NCBI RefSeq assembly: GCF_036898095.1
Contig: NC_090729.1
Coordinates: forward strand, 81,261,071-81,325,070
Direction of reading: 5' to 3'
Length of the DNA: 64,000 nucleotides
Origin: Palaemon carinicauda
Lineage: Eukaryota > Arthropoda > Malacostraca > Decapoda > Palaemonidae
The stretch's first letter is position 1; the number at the start of each line of letters is the position of its first letter. The translations under genes and the position numbers were made by a program. The notes below the pieces were generated by a model, which saw only the letters and a program-made list of their open reading frames with translations, made no database searches and was not told the DNA's origin. Shown here one piece after another: positions 11,017 to 22,468 of the stretch.

Positions 11017-12759
11017 TTATTTCTGGAAGATCTTGGATGAGGTCTTCCCATTAGCAGTTTTTAATCGAAGATTATTACCTGTAGATTTCTTCAGAGGTGG
11101 TCTTGTTATGTTGGGTTTTACGTTTGTGTTTTTCTTTGCATCCTTTTGATTTATTTGTTGAGGTGGATGGTGGACCTCAACTTGAATTTCTGATTTATTT
11201 AGTTTATCTTCTGGTTCATTAGAAACATCAACAGACAAAACATAAAATCTAATGGAGGGTGGAGAGAGAGATGGAGGTTTCTCTCTTTTACGATTAATAG
11301 ATGGTGGGATTTGAGGTTTTTGCACCTTTCCCACTACAGATGCATCAGGTAAGTTGGTCTTAAGTGGAACCTCCATCAGATCAGGTAAGGACATGGCCTG
11401 AGAGAGGTTTGTACTATTTTTTGTAATGGGGGATGAAGGCTGTACAGCAATGGGCAATGCCCTAGTGTTAATACACCATGGTAAAACCTCAGGAGGTAAT
11501 ATGGCTACCTCCTTACAGTATTTGACATTTTATCAGATGGTATACTTTTTTTGAGCTATTGGCAGTACTATGTTGGTTTGATTTTAATGCCTTAGCATAT
11601 GTATTTGATTTATTTAATAATCTTTTGGCATGGGTCACACCTATATGTTCTAAGTTTGATTTGTTGAGGGCAGCTTCCTCCAACTTATATAGCTCGCAGC
11701 TCTTGTCTGTGGATTTGTGATTCGAGCTGCAATTTAAAAACCTGGCTCCAAGTGCACACTCTCCATGGTAAGATTTGGAGCAAATACCACACATCTCATT
11801 TTTGCAAACTTTAGACGGGTGCCCAAACTTAAAACAATTAAAGCATTGCAGTGGCTTCTCCTTGAATGGTCTTACTTTAATCCTTTCGTTCTCAATAATA
11901 ATATGAAAAGGTACATCAGCATCCTGGAACATAAGGATTATCATTGATGTACCTGGGACTTTGTGAACTTTTCATACATTTAGCGGACACATGGCCAGCA
12001 TCTCCTCCTCTGTAAATTCATATAGATCTCTGTTAAAAACTACCCCCCTTCCGTAGCTAAAATTTAGGTGGGGTTTGACATCTAACTTAATGTCATCATT
12101 ACTTATTTTCATACTGAACAATATTACAGACTGTGTACTGGATTTGGCATGGATAAGGAAACTATTTTTTCCAAAACGAGATATATCGCCTGGTGCAATA
12201 GTTCCTACTTTCTTCTGAATTAATTTGCATATTTTAAAATAATTCCTTGTAACCCCCTTTGATTCAGCTATAAGCCACATCGGTGGGTTTGGTTTCTCTG
12301 GGAAGGCATAACTATATCTGCGTCTTTTTCCAACCAATCGGCAGGCCTATACACATCCAAATCTTTTGGTACCTTATCACAAAGAGCAGCCGCAACATTC
12401 AAGTTATTAATTTTAATAGTATTCAAGTTACTTATTGCACTAAATGCTTCGTCATTACTGTAAGATATCCATGACTCCCATGTTTCAGCTTCACGTTTCA
12501 TCCTTATTTCTTTTATGCATCCATAGCATTCAAATGCTTTGTATAGATCATCATAATTTGTCTCTATTGAAATTTGAAGGATTCGAAGTTTCCTCGTGTT
12601 ACCCAAATTACTCGATTTTTAAATATCGGTAGAATGGTCCTTTCCCGTTCCGAGGTCATCAACAGAACTTTCCCTTATCACATTATCAGAGGTCGTCAAC
12701 AGTGCCGGGGGGAAGTCAGCAAATCCAGGGGATGGGGAGTCAGTATTTGAAGGGTCCAT
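11017..12759 (-). pseudogene. NL1 ORF1: RRM-like domain plus CCHC zinc knuckles
   Basis: Role: nucleic-acid-binding gag-like protein of a non-LTR element. Seen: the start at 12759 (MDPSNTDSPSP) opens a frame that continues through one TAA at 12619-12621 into LRILQISIETNYDDLYKAF and YGCIKEIRMK, an RRM-like fold signature. After a frameshift near 12300 come DISRFGKNSFLIHAKS and a stop at 11972. The zinc region CFNCFKFGHPSKVC with further Cys/His pairs lies at about 11860-11690. A last block in another frame is Lys/Pro-rich and ends at 11017. The NL2 copy has the homologous CFNCFKFGLPCKVC, which supports the zinc assignment. It is broken by two stops and at least two frameshifts. Confidence 0.8.
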
Positions 12760-13690
12760 AGTTAAGGGTGGGATTTTCTTTGTTTTTTGTTGGTTTACCT
12801 GCTTGAGAATTTTAAGAAAGCATCATGCGTTGGAAAGGAAATTTGCATTCTCCACTATCGGCACAATGAGAGTATAGGCTACTTCCCAGATTGTCCACTC
12901 CATACCCTACCCGAAGGATAGCATCAAAACAGATATAGAGGCACAGGTGTAAGCTAAACCCGCCTGTTAGGACTGAGACCAAGGATATATGGAATCATCC
13001 TCCCCATATCCGTAATGATGGGCTTCCGGCCAAAAGCCAAGAGTCCCACCTCAAGGATTGAATCCCCCTGGATTCCGATGACCAAACCCTTGATAGTAGT
13101 TCCGCCATAAAGGTCTAAACCATCTTTGGGATGGCTGAGATCATCCAATACTCTCATATATAGCTTTGATTGCAAATACCTCCCAACCGTGATCCCTTCA
13201 CCCATTCATCTAAGCAGGCAGTAATAACAATGCGGAAATATCCACGCCATTTAAATAAAATAAAAATATAGATAAATAACTAAATGAAAAAATAAAATAA
13301 ATAAATATATATAAATATATATATATATAAATGCATACATCTACATATATATAACTTAAGAGAAATAATACTCATAGAGTTAGGACAGCAACACAAAAGA
13401 AAGTTGATAAAATTAGGAGAAGGTCGAAGAAATATTGAGCAGAAGGAATAGAGGAAAGGGAGAGAAATTTAGATTCGAACTGGGGGAGCAATTTCCCCAA
13501 GTTCGAGAGCCCTCTTGCCCGTCACCAAGTTTCAGCACGAGAATGAAATGCCATGCTGAAGCTTTATGACTTCATCAAGGCATTCTCTCATTAAGAGGGT
13601 GGGGCTGCCGAAGGACCGGAAAGTTGGCCTTCATCTCTTAAGAGATTCAAGTGAAGGTACTTTCCGACTCTGTCCAGAGCTGAGGTCGTG
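12760..13690. other. Leader of NL1 and low-complexity DNA, no gene recognised
   Basis: 12760-12950 is probably the 5' leader of NL1. A minus-strand frame at 13205-12954 (83 codons) has no similarity I recognise. 13240-13360 is A/T-rich with (TA)n and (AAAT)n tracts. 13440-13690 shows no feature I can support. Confidence 0.5.
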
Positions 13691-14165
13691 TGGTGCAGCA
13701 CTATGGTCCCTCCTCACTTCTTTTTCCGTCTCAAGTCTCTTGGAATAGGAGTCGTTCTCGTTTAGAGAAGGTTTTGTGGAGATTGGTGTCAAGAATCATT
13801 CCCAGATACACAAGTCTCCTGGGAGGGAAGTAGGGAAGATTTCCGTAGGTTTACCCTGATCACTGGATCTTGGTAAAAAGACTTCAGAAGTTCCAGTGTT
13901 AATGCAAGGTTGCCACTGAGTCTGCTAAGGTCAGTCAGTTGTCCCGAGACAGAGGAGACGGAAGCCAATCCTGTGAGACCAGGATGGGTGTAGTGGAAAG
14001 ACCGAAGCACAGTGCCTTAAACTTGTGTTTCTTGTTTGTCTAGACTGAATCTTCCCACCTTCCTAGATGGATGGTTTGGACCTGGGAGTAAGTGTCCTTT
14101 AGGTCCAGTGTGCTAATGAAGACCTGAGGTCTTAGCCCTTGTTCGAACTCCAACATGGTGTGGAC
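13690..14165 (-). pseudogene. A2 reverse transcriptase fragment
   Basis: The DNA matches A1 pol at about 5040-5740 with many indels. Shared stretches are TTTGTGGAGATTGGTGTC (13774 against 5144), the block at about 14030-14125 corresponding to 5430-5530, and TCCTTTAGGTCCAGTGTG near 14094. In protein terms this is the segment around the YLDD motif and LDLKDAYF, but no open frame longer than about 70 codons survives. Confidence 0.75.
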
Positions 14166-14689
14166 ATCGACCCAAAGGGACAGCTCCTTCCAGATCCTTT
14201 TGCATGGAAGATTGTCGAAGCTGGAGTCTTGACTCGTTTCGTAAAGGATCAGGCGCGATACCTAGTGTGAGAATTCTTCTCCGAGAGAGAATTTCTTTAA
14301 ATAACAGAAGGAAGGCAACGCTTAGCCTTACCATGCGCCCTGATGGGATTGATGCTATTCCTTAGAATAGAATCAATCTGGTGAATGTTAATCAATGGTT
14401 AACCGTTGGGTATCGTGGTTACTGTGCAGTTAGGAAGTGCTCGCAAGTAGTTCCCTGTCAGCAAGCCATTGATGAGGGTTGTCGAACATTTGCCGATCAC
14501 TTTAGTGTGCTGGCGAATGGCCAGTAGCGAGAAGTATGTTGTATACCTTCTGATCTACGAACTACAGGAAGCGGGTGACTAGTAAGTTCGAGTCACTAAC
14601 TGCTGGCAAATTGCTGATGACCGATGAATCGGTGGTCAGTGAGCCGATGGTGAGTTAGAGATCAGCAAGTTGATTACGGTCCCCCCTGG

Positions 14690-14935
14690 TTGGTCAGAGA
14701 TGAGCAAGCTGAAGGATGGGCTGATCAGAGATCAGCAAGCTGAAGGATGGGCTGATCAGAGATCAGCAAGCTGAAGGATGGGCTGATCAGAGATCAGCAA
14801 GCTGAAGGATGGGCTGATCAGAAATCGGCAAGCTGAAGGATGGGCTGATCAGAAATCAGCAAGCTGAAGGATGGGCTGATCAGAGATCAGCAAGCTGAAG
14901 GATGGGCTGATCAGAGATCAGCGAGCTGAGTTCAA
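14690..14935. repeat. 31 bp tandem repeat, about 8 copies
   Basis: The unit AGATCAGCAAGCTGAAGGATGGGCTGATC(AG) recurs every 31 bp with single-base variants (AGAAATCGGC in one copy). The unit holds the partial palindrome GCTGATCAGAGATCAGC. Scattered GATCAGC motifs continue to about 15160, and similar ones occur at 31640-32100 in A4. Confidence 0.9.
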
Positions 14936-15639
14936 TAATCGAAGAAAGATGAGCTGCCCATCGATGATCTAGTGATCAGCAAGCTGATGACTGGTTATTG
15001 ACTAGCAATCGGTGATTGGAAACGCTAGAAATTGGAGAGCGTTAGTCATTGGAAGGACTACGGGTCAAAGATCAGCATTTAGCTAGCAATTGGCGATCTG
15101 GTGATCTGCGACCTAGCGATCAGTAAACTGTGAACTAGCCATCAGCAAATAGTGATCTAGAGATCAGACTGTTGATGCTTTCCCGTTTGCTGATGGTGGT
15201 CTGTCAAGGAAAAAAGAAACTTCAGAAGAGACAGGGACCAAGGATTCCCAGTTTCGATTCCCCTTGTAGGATGGAATCTTCGCGATCTTGAATCCTTCTG
15301 TGAAGCCTTATTCCTCTTCCCCAGTGGCAATGTTTGTGTCTTTGGGGAAGAATTGAGCAATGGTGACCTGTCCAAAAAGTTTTATTCCTTTTTTCTGCCT
15401 ATTGCGATGGCACACAGGATGATGCTGGTGCTCAATTTCTGTCTGGAGAGCAGGAAAATGCCTGCTCTTAGACAAGAGCTGGTGCATTGGATCTGCGAGC
15501 CCTGACTCTTTTGCAAGAGCTGGCGCATTGGATTTGAGACCGTAACTGCGCAGGAGGGCGCAGGAAAATGCGGAAGAGCGCTGGCGCGCAGTAAGGGACT
15601 GTGTAGTTTTCTGCATTCTCCCTAGAATGCACTGAAGCG

Positions 15640-16700
15640 TGACAATGGTTGCGCAAGGGTGGGTGCATTGGCGCGAGTAGTACGTGGAGATTGCTGGCGC
15701 GCTCGTGCGGACCATCAGCGCCCAGGCACAGAAGACCGTCGGCGCGCAAGATTATTGGAGCGCAAAAGTATTGTCGTGCATGCGTGCAGAAGGCCAATGG
15801 GTGCTTGCGTGGGGGACCTTTGGTGCCCACACGTGGAATACCGTTGGCGCGGGCACGCACGGAAGGCCATCAACGCGCGCACGATAGATTGTTGGAGCGT
15901 GCGCGCGAAAGAGCGTCGGCGCTTGCGCGCGCGGAAGACTGTTGGACCGCGTGCAAGAGTGTTGGAGAGCGTGCAAGACTGTTGGCACGCGCAAGACTGT
16001 TGGCACGCGCAAGACTATTGGCACGTGCAAGACTAATGGCGCGTGTGCGCACAAGACTAATGTGGCGCGCGCAAGACCATAGGCGCCCGCATGCTGAAGA
16101 TCGTCGGCGCGCGCGCGTGTGCAAGACTGTTGGAGCGCACGCGCGTGTGCAAGACTGTTGGAGCGCACGTGCGTGCAAGACTGTTGGCGCACGCTAGGTA
16201 GACCATAGACGCCCGCGTGTGGAAGATCGTTGGGGCGCGCAGGAGACCATAGGAGCCCGTGCGCGTAAAATCATCGGCGCGTGCGCGGGAGATCATCGCC
16301 GCCTGCGCGCGGGCGATCAAGATTGTTGGCGCGCGGGCGGAAGACCATTGACGCGCGCGCGAGAGACAATCGGCCCCCGGCGCGCGCGTGGGCGGAAGAC
16401 CATTGACGCTCGCGCGAGAGACAATCGGCCCCCGGCGCGCGCGGAAGGCTATTGGTGCGCACGTGCAAAAGACCATTAGCGCGTGCGCGGATAATCATTG
16501 GCGCGCGTGCGGAAGATCGTGGCCGCCCCCCCCCCCCCCGCCTGGAAGATCGTCGGCCCCCCACACGCGGAAGATCATCGGCGCGCGCGGAAGACCGTGG
16601 GCGTGGGCGCGCGCGGAAGACCGTGGGCGTGGGCGCGCGCGGGAGACCGTGGGCGCGTGCGCGCACGGGAGACCGTTGGCGTGCGCGCGAAGGTAGCGCT
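15640..16700. repeat. Degenerate GC-rich gag-type array in A2
   Basis: Imperfect units of roughly 18-26 bp built on GCGCGCGCGGAAGACCATTGG. All six frames are largely open because CG-rich repeats lack stops, which explains the many overlapping ORFs here; none is a credible gene. A C tract interrupts at about 16526-16540. Confidence 0.8.
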
Positions 16701-17063
16701 AATAGGTTTGGCAGGTCGGCTGGCAGGACGATCAGGAACTGGGATGTGCCCTTTAGAAGGGCGAGCATCCACCGATGGGGACCGTAAAAAGGTCCGCATT
16801 AGAGTCCAGGACCAAAGTCCAAAGGACTACGTTGAAGCGCAAGGTTGCGCTGGTAGATTGGTAGGTCAGCTGGCAGAACGATCAGGAGCTGGGATGTGCC
16901 ATTTGGAAGGGCAAGCCTCCACCGATGGGGAACCGTAAAAGGTCCGTGTTAGAGTCCAGGACCGAAGTCCAACGGACTACGATGCAGCGCAAGGTTGCGC
17001 TGGTAGAGCGGTAGGTCTGCTGCGCTGGTAGAGCGGTAGGTCTGCTGCGCTGGTAGGTCTATT

Positions 17064-17420
17064 TGATCCTCCAAAGAGGTGTCTCTATGAGTGGCCTCTC
17101 TCGCGAACGAGAGAGGTGAATATTTCGTAGAAGAGACTTGAAGACACCCGTGATGACGCCAATGAGGGCCGGTGGGATCAGCAAGCTGACCTTTAACAGT
17201 AGCGATCCTCCAAAGAGGAGTCTCTATGAGTGGCCTCTCTCGCGAACGAGAGAGGTGAACACTTCATAGAAGAGACAAGAAGATGCCCATGATGACGCCC
17301 ATTGAGGGCCAGTGGATCAGCAAGCTGACCTTTAACAGTAGCGATCCTCTGAAGAGGAGTCTCTATGAGTGGCCTCTCTCGCGAACGAGAGAGGTGAACA
17401 CATCATAGAAGAGACTTGCC
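17064..17420. repeat. Three ~140 bp repeats in A2
   Basis: Units starting at 17064, 17207 and 17342 each begin GATCCTCCAAAGAGG or close variants and contain TATGAGTGGCCTCTCTCGCG with the palindrome CTCTCTCGCGAACGAGAGAG. Related units occur at 26250-26300 and 33685-33740. Confidence 0.85.
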
Positions 17421-17598
17421 AAAACTGTGCTCTGCCCCTGAAGGAAGAGCATGAACAGAACAGCTCTGCTCCGTTGGAACTCTTAGTCGAACGAAGAAAA
17501 ACTGCATAGTTAACTGGGAAAAAATAAAATTATTTAACAGAAATTCCCTAGGGAGGAACTCCGAAGAGGAACCCCGAGGGAACAACATAAAATAAGTA

Positions 17599-18142
17599 CA
17601 GTGATGCCTCAGGATACGGTTTCATATCCTGATTTTTTCGTATCCTGAGTCGCGTTTTACATGTAAATAGCCTAATCCGTTCCAAGCCTTACAATAAGTC
17701 ACCTTTTCTTTCATAAACACGCTAAACTGTAGTAATAAACATGCAATGCAGCCATTTCTATCATTCAATAATTAACTCAACCGTTAAAAACAGCCTAATC
17801 CATTCCAGAAACCACCATGAGATTATTCAATAATGTAGTTATAGCCTAGTTATCCCCTCCAAGCCCTAAGAAAACGGTCCATTTTCTTTACTACTGTATA
17901 AAAGTTACGATACTGTATGTAAAGCATTTGGATCAGTGAAGGTGTATTGTTACCTGTACACCTAAATTAATAGTTGATACCCTGAAAAAAAAGGTACTGT
18001 ACTCTCGGCGACGAGTCGGGATCTCGTAAACTTTTCGTATCCTGAAAATTTTTTCGTATACTGGGGCATAAAAATCTTTGTATCGCTTTTCGTATCCTGA
18101 ATTTTTCGTAAGCAGAAACTTTCGTATCCAGAGGTATCACTG
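17599..18142. mobile_element. Internally deleted Tigger-family transposon (MITE-like)
   Basis: It begins CAGTGATGCCTCAGGATACG and ends with the near-inverse CGTATCCAGAGGTATCACTG, flanked on both sides by TA, the target duplication of pogo/Tigger elements. Its first ~400 bp match 34842-35260 and its last ~130 bp match 44285-44416 of the full Tigger element, with the transposase region absent. It is non-autonomous and probably mobilised by that family's transposase. Confidence 0.92.
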
Positions 18143-18940
18143 TATTGCGCTGACAAAAAATTAATTATTTAAATTCCCCAGGGAGGGACTCCGAAGAGGA
18201 ACCACGAGGGAACAGCATGAAATTAAGTATTGCGCCCTTCCTTCCCCAGTCTACATCCACGAGAGAAGGGGGGAGCGGAGAAACTGTAATAAAACAGAAT
18301 TACAATTATTTAAATCAGCACAGAATATTTACTTAAAGTGTTCCCCACGGAGAAAGCTGAAAAGTTAAAATACAATTACATTTTCACTAAAAATAATTGA
18401 GACAAACAATCGGAAGAGCAACCTAAACCGCGCACGGGAAAGGAGCTTCCCCAATAGTACACTGTTGTTGTAAAGGCGAACGACTTCGAGAAGAGAAAGA
18501 CTGTAGTCAATCTTTGAAAGGCCACATTCCCTTTACTAGGAAATCCATGTTTCCCGTAGGAAAAAAGGAAAGGCGAAGACAATAGTTGAATGAAGAGGGT
18601 CCAGGCGATGACGATTCCCCTGCAGCGGCCGAGTTAACGGTTATATGCCGACGGGAAGACCGATGGACCAGAGAGGGAGAGGTCGTTCCCCACAAAGTGG
18701 AACTGTGCTGGCCTTGCTAATGTACGCAAGTGTCGTTGTCGTATATGTATCACACACACAGCACAAACACTGAAAAGGAAACTTATCACATTTCTATACA
18801 CATATATATACATAAACATTAAGAATGTTTTCATAAATATACAAGTATAAGAAAGAGTAAGTTAAAAGACAAAAATTAATGACAGTCCAAAATAGGCGAG
18901 GAGGGAGAGAGGAAACAACTGCTCTCAATCCGAGCCAAAA
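18143..18940. other. A2 leader-side sequence, no gene
   Basis: A/T-rich sequence between the MITE and the terminal repeat. It has parallels at 26830-27440 and 34200-34780 in other family A copies (for example AAAGCTGAAAAGTTA and CCATGTTTCCCGT-like stretches), so it belongs to the element. No coding feature is seen. Confidence 0.6.
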
Positions 18941-19123
18941 GTAAAGTGACTAAATCACATGTGTGTGAACGGGAGCGGTAGCAAGCTACCCCACCCCCTA
19001 TCCCCGCTAACTAGCGGTGTGGGTAGTTAATCCTCGCTAAATTTTAATGGTCTGTCTTTTCAGCTCCGCCGAAAGTATAACCCCTAATAAATAGCGTGGT
19101 TTGTATTCCAGTTACGGAACAAA
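18940..19123. repeat. A2 right terminal repeat
   Basis: Same order of landmarks as A1 10528-10711: GTAGCAAGCTACCCC, GCTAACTAGCGG, TCAGCTCCGCCGAAAGTA, ATAGCGTGGTTTGTATT and the tip GTTACGGAACAAA. It diverges at many positions, consistent with an old copy. Confidence 0.88.
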
Positions 19124-19310
19124 CCTTTTTTAAATATGTAACTTCCCTGGTAGTTACATATATATAGCTGATTGACACCATTGGTGCTGGGTTAGAAAAC
19201 CGCAACCCCGTCGGGAATTCGTATAATTATTAATCGCTACAAATTAGCTGTACCAATAATCTGGTTCCTACCTGATAAGGAAGCTGGCTTCATAGTTATC
19301 CTGCCTCATT

Positions 19311-19600
19311 TGCCTGCATTCCTTGAGAGACCCAGCGATCCACCCAGGGGGCCGTAAAAGTCTCTGTGGGGCTGCCACACGGTCCTTGACCTTAACATGA
19401 CTAGACCACCACCCTTGCTATCCTGGCATAGCCATGGACAATGAGCTGACCACCTGACCCACTAAAAACATTGCCTGCATTCCTTGAGAGACCCAGCGAT
19501 CCACCCAGGGGGCTGTAGAAAGTCTCTGTGGGGCTGTCACACGGTCCTTGACCTTAACATGACTAGACCACCACCCTTGCTATCCTGGCATAGCCATGAC
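19311..19600. repeat. 161 bp direct tandem duplication
   Basis: TGCCTGCATTCCTTGAGAGA occurs at 19311 and 19472, and similarity continues through TGGCATAGCCATG, with only a few differences such as GCCGTAAAAG against GCTGTAGAAAG. It lies in the non-coding 3' part of the family B remnant. Confidence 0.9.
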
Positions 19601-19769
19601 ACACTATAAAAACCTAACTTAGACTTGCATCCCAGACTGTGGAAGGTTGCAACAACCTTCACAAACAACCTGTGATATTAAGTTCAAGAAAAAGCAAGGG
19701 TACAAAATAAAAGGTTATAGGTTAGAGGCAGTAGTACCTCTCCAGCTACGATGCCAGAGGCAACATACG

Positions 19770-21182
19770 GACCCAGGGAACAACAATCCTCATATTGGGT
19801 CTGTACCTCTTTAAGGTAACAATCTGCGAAGATTGACTTGCTTCGCTAGAATGTCACTTCTAAAATTGATTTCATAGATTTGTTGTGTCTATAAGCCATC
19901 GAAGTCGCCACAGCTCTTACTTCATGTGGTTTGACTTTGAGGATTGGAAAGCTTTTCTCGTCACAGTTCTGGAGAGCTTCCCTTATAAAATCCTTTATAA
20001 AGAATGCCAGCGCATTCTTTGATAAGGGTAACGAAGGCTTCTTTACTGAGCACCAGAGGTTATCTGCCTGTCCTCTCAGGTTTTAGGTCCTCTGCAGATA
20101 AAATTTTAGGGCTCTCACTGGACAAAGGCCTCTCTCCTTTTCCCGTCCTACTAAAACAGATAACCCTGGAATGGTAAAGGATCTGGGCCATGGTTGCGAA
20201 GGATTCTCGTTCTTGGCGAGAAAACCTAGTTGCAGAGAGCAGACTGCATTCTCTCCATAGAAGCCCACCTTTTTGCTAATGGTTTGCAATTCTCCTATTC
20301 TCTTGGCTGTCGCCAACGCAACCAGGAATAGGGTCTTCTTAGTAAGAGCCTTCCATGAAGCCTTGTCGAGAGGTTCAAACCTCCTCGAGGTTAAAAACAT
20401 CAGGACTACATCCAAATTCCAAGAGGGGGTTGGGTTGTCCTTCCTCGAACGGTCTCAAAGGATCTTATGAGGTCCAAAAGATCCCTGTCTCCTGACACGT
20501 CAATATGTCTGTGACAGAAGACGGAGGCTAGCATGCTGCGGTATCCCTTGATGGTTGATACTGCTAGTTTCTCTTGTGTTCTTAAATGCAACAAAAAATC
20601 TGCCAGTTGAGTTAGAGGGGTACTGGAAGAGGAAATGTTAATTCTGCACCATTCTCTGAACACGTCCCACTTAGATTGGTACACCTTGATTGTGGATGTT
20701 TTCCTCGCTCTCGCGATTGCTCTTGCAGCTTCTCTCGAAAAGCCCTTCGCTCTTGCCAGTCTTTCGATAGTCGAAAAGCAGTTAGATTGAGAGCGAGGAG
20801 ATTTTGATGGTATCCCTCTATGTGTGGCTGTCTGGGTAGATCGTTCCGACAAGGTAACGATCTGAGGGTGTCTACTAGCCACTCCATCACTTTTGTGATC
20901 CAGGGTCTCATGGGCCAAACCAGAGCTATCATGGCCATGCGGGCGTTGCTCGACTCCCTGAACTTCTTCAAGACACTGTCTAGGATCCTGAATTGTGGGA
21001 AAGGCGTACGTGTCTAGTCCTTCCCACTCCATGAGGAAGGTGTCCACTGCCACTGCTTCCTGGTCTGGGACTGGAGAGCAGTAAACAGGTAACCTCTTAA
21101 TCTCTGCGTTGCAAAGAGGTCTATTGACGGTTCTCCCCACAGATTCCAAAGCCTGCTGCACACCCCGTGATGTAGGGTCCAT
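19770..21182 (-). pseudogene. B2 tyrosine recombinase with the end of pol
   Basis: Seen: 21182-20406 carries the end of pol (YCSPVPDQEAVAVDTFL, YAFP) and, in the same stretch of DNA, the recombinase N-terminus (STIERLARAKGFSREAARAI, TIKVYQSKWDVFREW, STIKGYRSMLASVF). 20415-20083 carries the catalytic Arg region (LATAKRIGELQ) and LCPVRALKFYLQRT. 20080-19770 holds a decayed end with an HEVRAVATS-like box. These align closely with the intact B1 recombinase (39359-38187). At least two frameshifts are needed. No active product is expected. Confidence 0.8.
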
Positions 21183-22280
21183 TCTGTCGTGAGAACCTGT
21201 CTTTCTCTGATGAGAAGATCCGCTCTGACATTCTTCTCTCCCTCTATGAAGCGGGTTATCAGTTATATTGTTCGCTTTTGCCCACAGCAGGAGATCTTTG
21301 CTGCCTCGTAAAGGGAATCCGAATGAGTGCCTCCCTGTTACCTGATGTAGGCCAACGCTGTGGTGTTGTCTGCATTGACCTGTACTAACTTGTTTGGACC
21401 TCCTCTTGGAAGTGTATTAGCGCTAGATGAATGGTCACCAATTCCTTCACATTCATGTGCCATTTCTTCTGATGGTCTTCCCATAGACCCGAGATCTCGC
21501 CCTTCTGATGAAGTTCGAAGCCTTCTAGTAGCTTGTTGGGGTAGTCCTACCAACTCAACTGATTCCTGATTCCCAGAGGGATCGGAATCCACGTCTCTAG
21601 GTCTTGGTCTCTTGTCCAATAACTTGACAGATGGAACTGAAGTGGACGTAGATGCAGTCACTTGTAGATCCTCCAGACACTTTTCTTGCAACCTGGCTCT
21701 GATTAGCCAATCGTCCAGGTACATCGATATTCGTACCCCTTCCAGACGTACCCAGAGAGCCACATTCGATACCACTGGTGTGAAAACGGGTCGTGCTTAG
21801 TCCAAAACAAAGTGCTCTGAACTGAAAAGTTGTTGCGTGAAGTACAAATTTCAGCTATTTCCTGTAGTTCGGGTGAATTGGGACGTGAAAATACGTGTCC
21901 TGCAGGTCTATCAACACCATCCAGTCTCCTTGCCTGGTGCCTCATAGGACTGACGTAGAAGTCTCCAAAGCAAACTTGACTTTGCTCACGTGCTTGTTCA
22001 GTGGACTTACATCCAGAACGGCTCTCCAATCCCCCGAGTTCTTGGGTACCAGAAATAGTCTGTTGTAAAATCCCTCTGACGAGGGGTCCTCTACCACTTC
22101 TAATGCTGCTTTTGACAGCATCTGGTTTACCTGCTCTTGAAGAGCTGCTGCTTTGCTACCCGAGTATGTAGTTGTCAACTTTAACGACTCTGGCGAAAGA
22201 GGGGGCTTCCTTAGGAAGAGGATTTTTATCCTTCCTTCAATACTTAGACTGTCCAATCGTCCGCTACCCTTTGGCTCCAC
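20900..22280 (-). pseudogene. B2 reverse transcriptase and RNase H fragments
   Basis: 22280-21942 gives LALQ-like, VVEDPSSEGFYNRLFLVPK and DWRAVLDVSPLNKHV. The LDLKDAYF and polymerase region follow in broken frames (22029-21703). 21775-21338 contains the YLDDWLIRA motif at its start and the RNase H VNADNTTALAYI motif at its end. The order and spacing equal B1 pol. Several frameshifts are present and the RNase H first motif is degraded. Confidence 0.78.
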
Positions 22281-22468
22281 TCTTGCCAGAAGTGGGATAA
22301 TCTGGCTCCCACTTGTGTCTGAAGGTTGTTGAGTTCACTTTTTGGGTTTCGGTTGCTGTTTGGGGTTTTACGAGGTTGCCCTTGAGCAGCCATTCTCTGG
22401 CTTCCTTTCAAAAGGGCTCTCCCACGAAAGGGCTGACGTGTGGGAGGAGCTTCCTTCTCCTTCCTGCC

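Larger units (their letters stand above)
1..12759 (-). mobile_element. Non-LTR retrotransposon NL1, interrupted by a DIRS element
   Basis: Seen: reading the minus strand from 12759 down, an ORF1 with an RRM-like domain and CCHC knuckles is followed by a stub of endonuclease, then reverse transcriptase, RNase H and a terminal Cys/His motif that reaches the start of the window. The element is split at 2179-10711 by DIRS element A1. A rearranged second copy of the family lies at 28118-31027 and allows comparison. Known: this order is typical of RNase H-bearing non-LTR elements of the I/Jockey group; I cannot fix the clade by eye. Frameshifts, in-frame stops and an endonuclease deletion make it dead. 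The 3' end is outside the window. Confidence 0.85.
13690..19123 (-). mobile_element. DIRS family A remnant A2
   Basis: Seen in order: a decayed RT segment (13690-14165), a region rich in GATCAGCAAGCTGA units including a 31 bp tandem array, a GC-rich gag-type repeat region (15480-16720), three ~140 bp repeats (17064-17420), and a right-hand family A terminal repeat ending at 19123. No recombinase or left terminal repeat remains. A4 (31029 onward) has the same peculiar layout, so A2 and A4 form a subgroup distinct from A1. A 544 bp Tigger derivative is inserted at 17599-18142. Confidence 0.8.

Noticed and set aside
15649..16938. Several overlapping Arg/Ala-rich frames
   Set aside because: All arise from a GC-rich degenerate repeat; frames on both strands are equally open.
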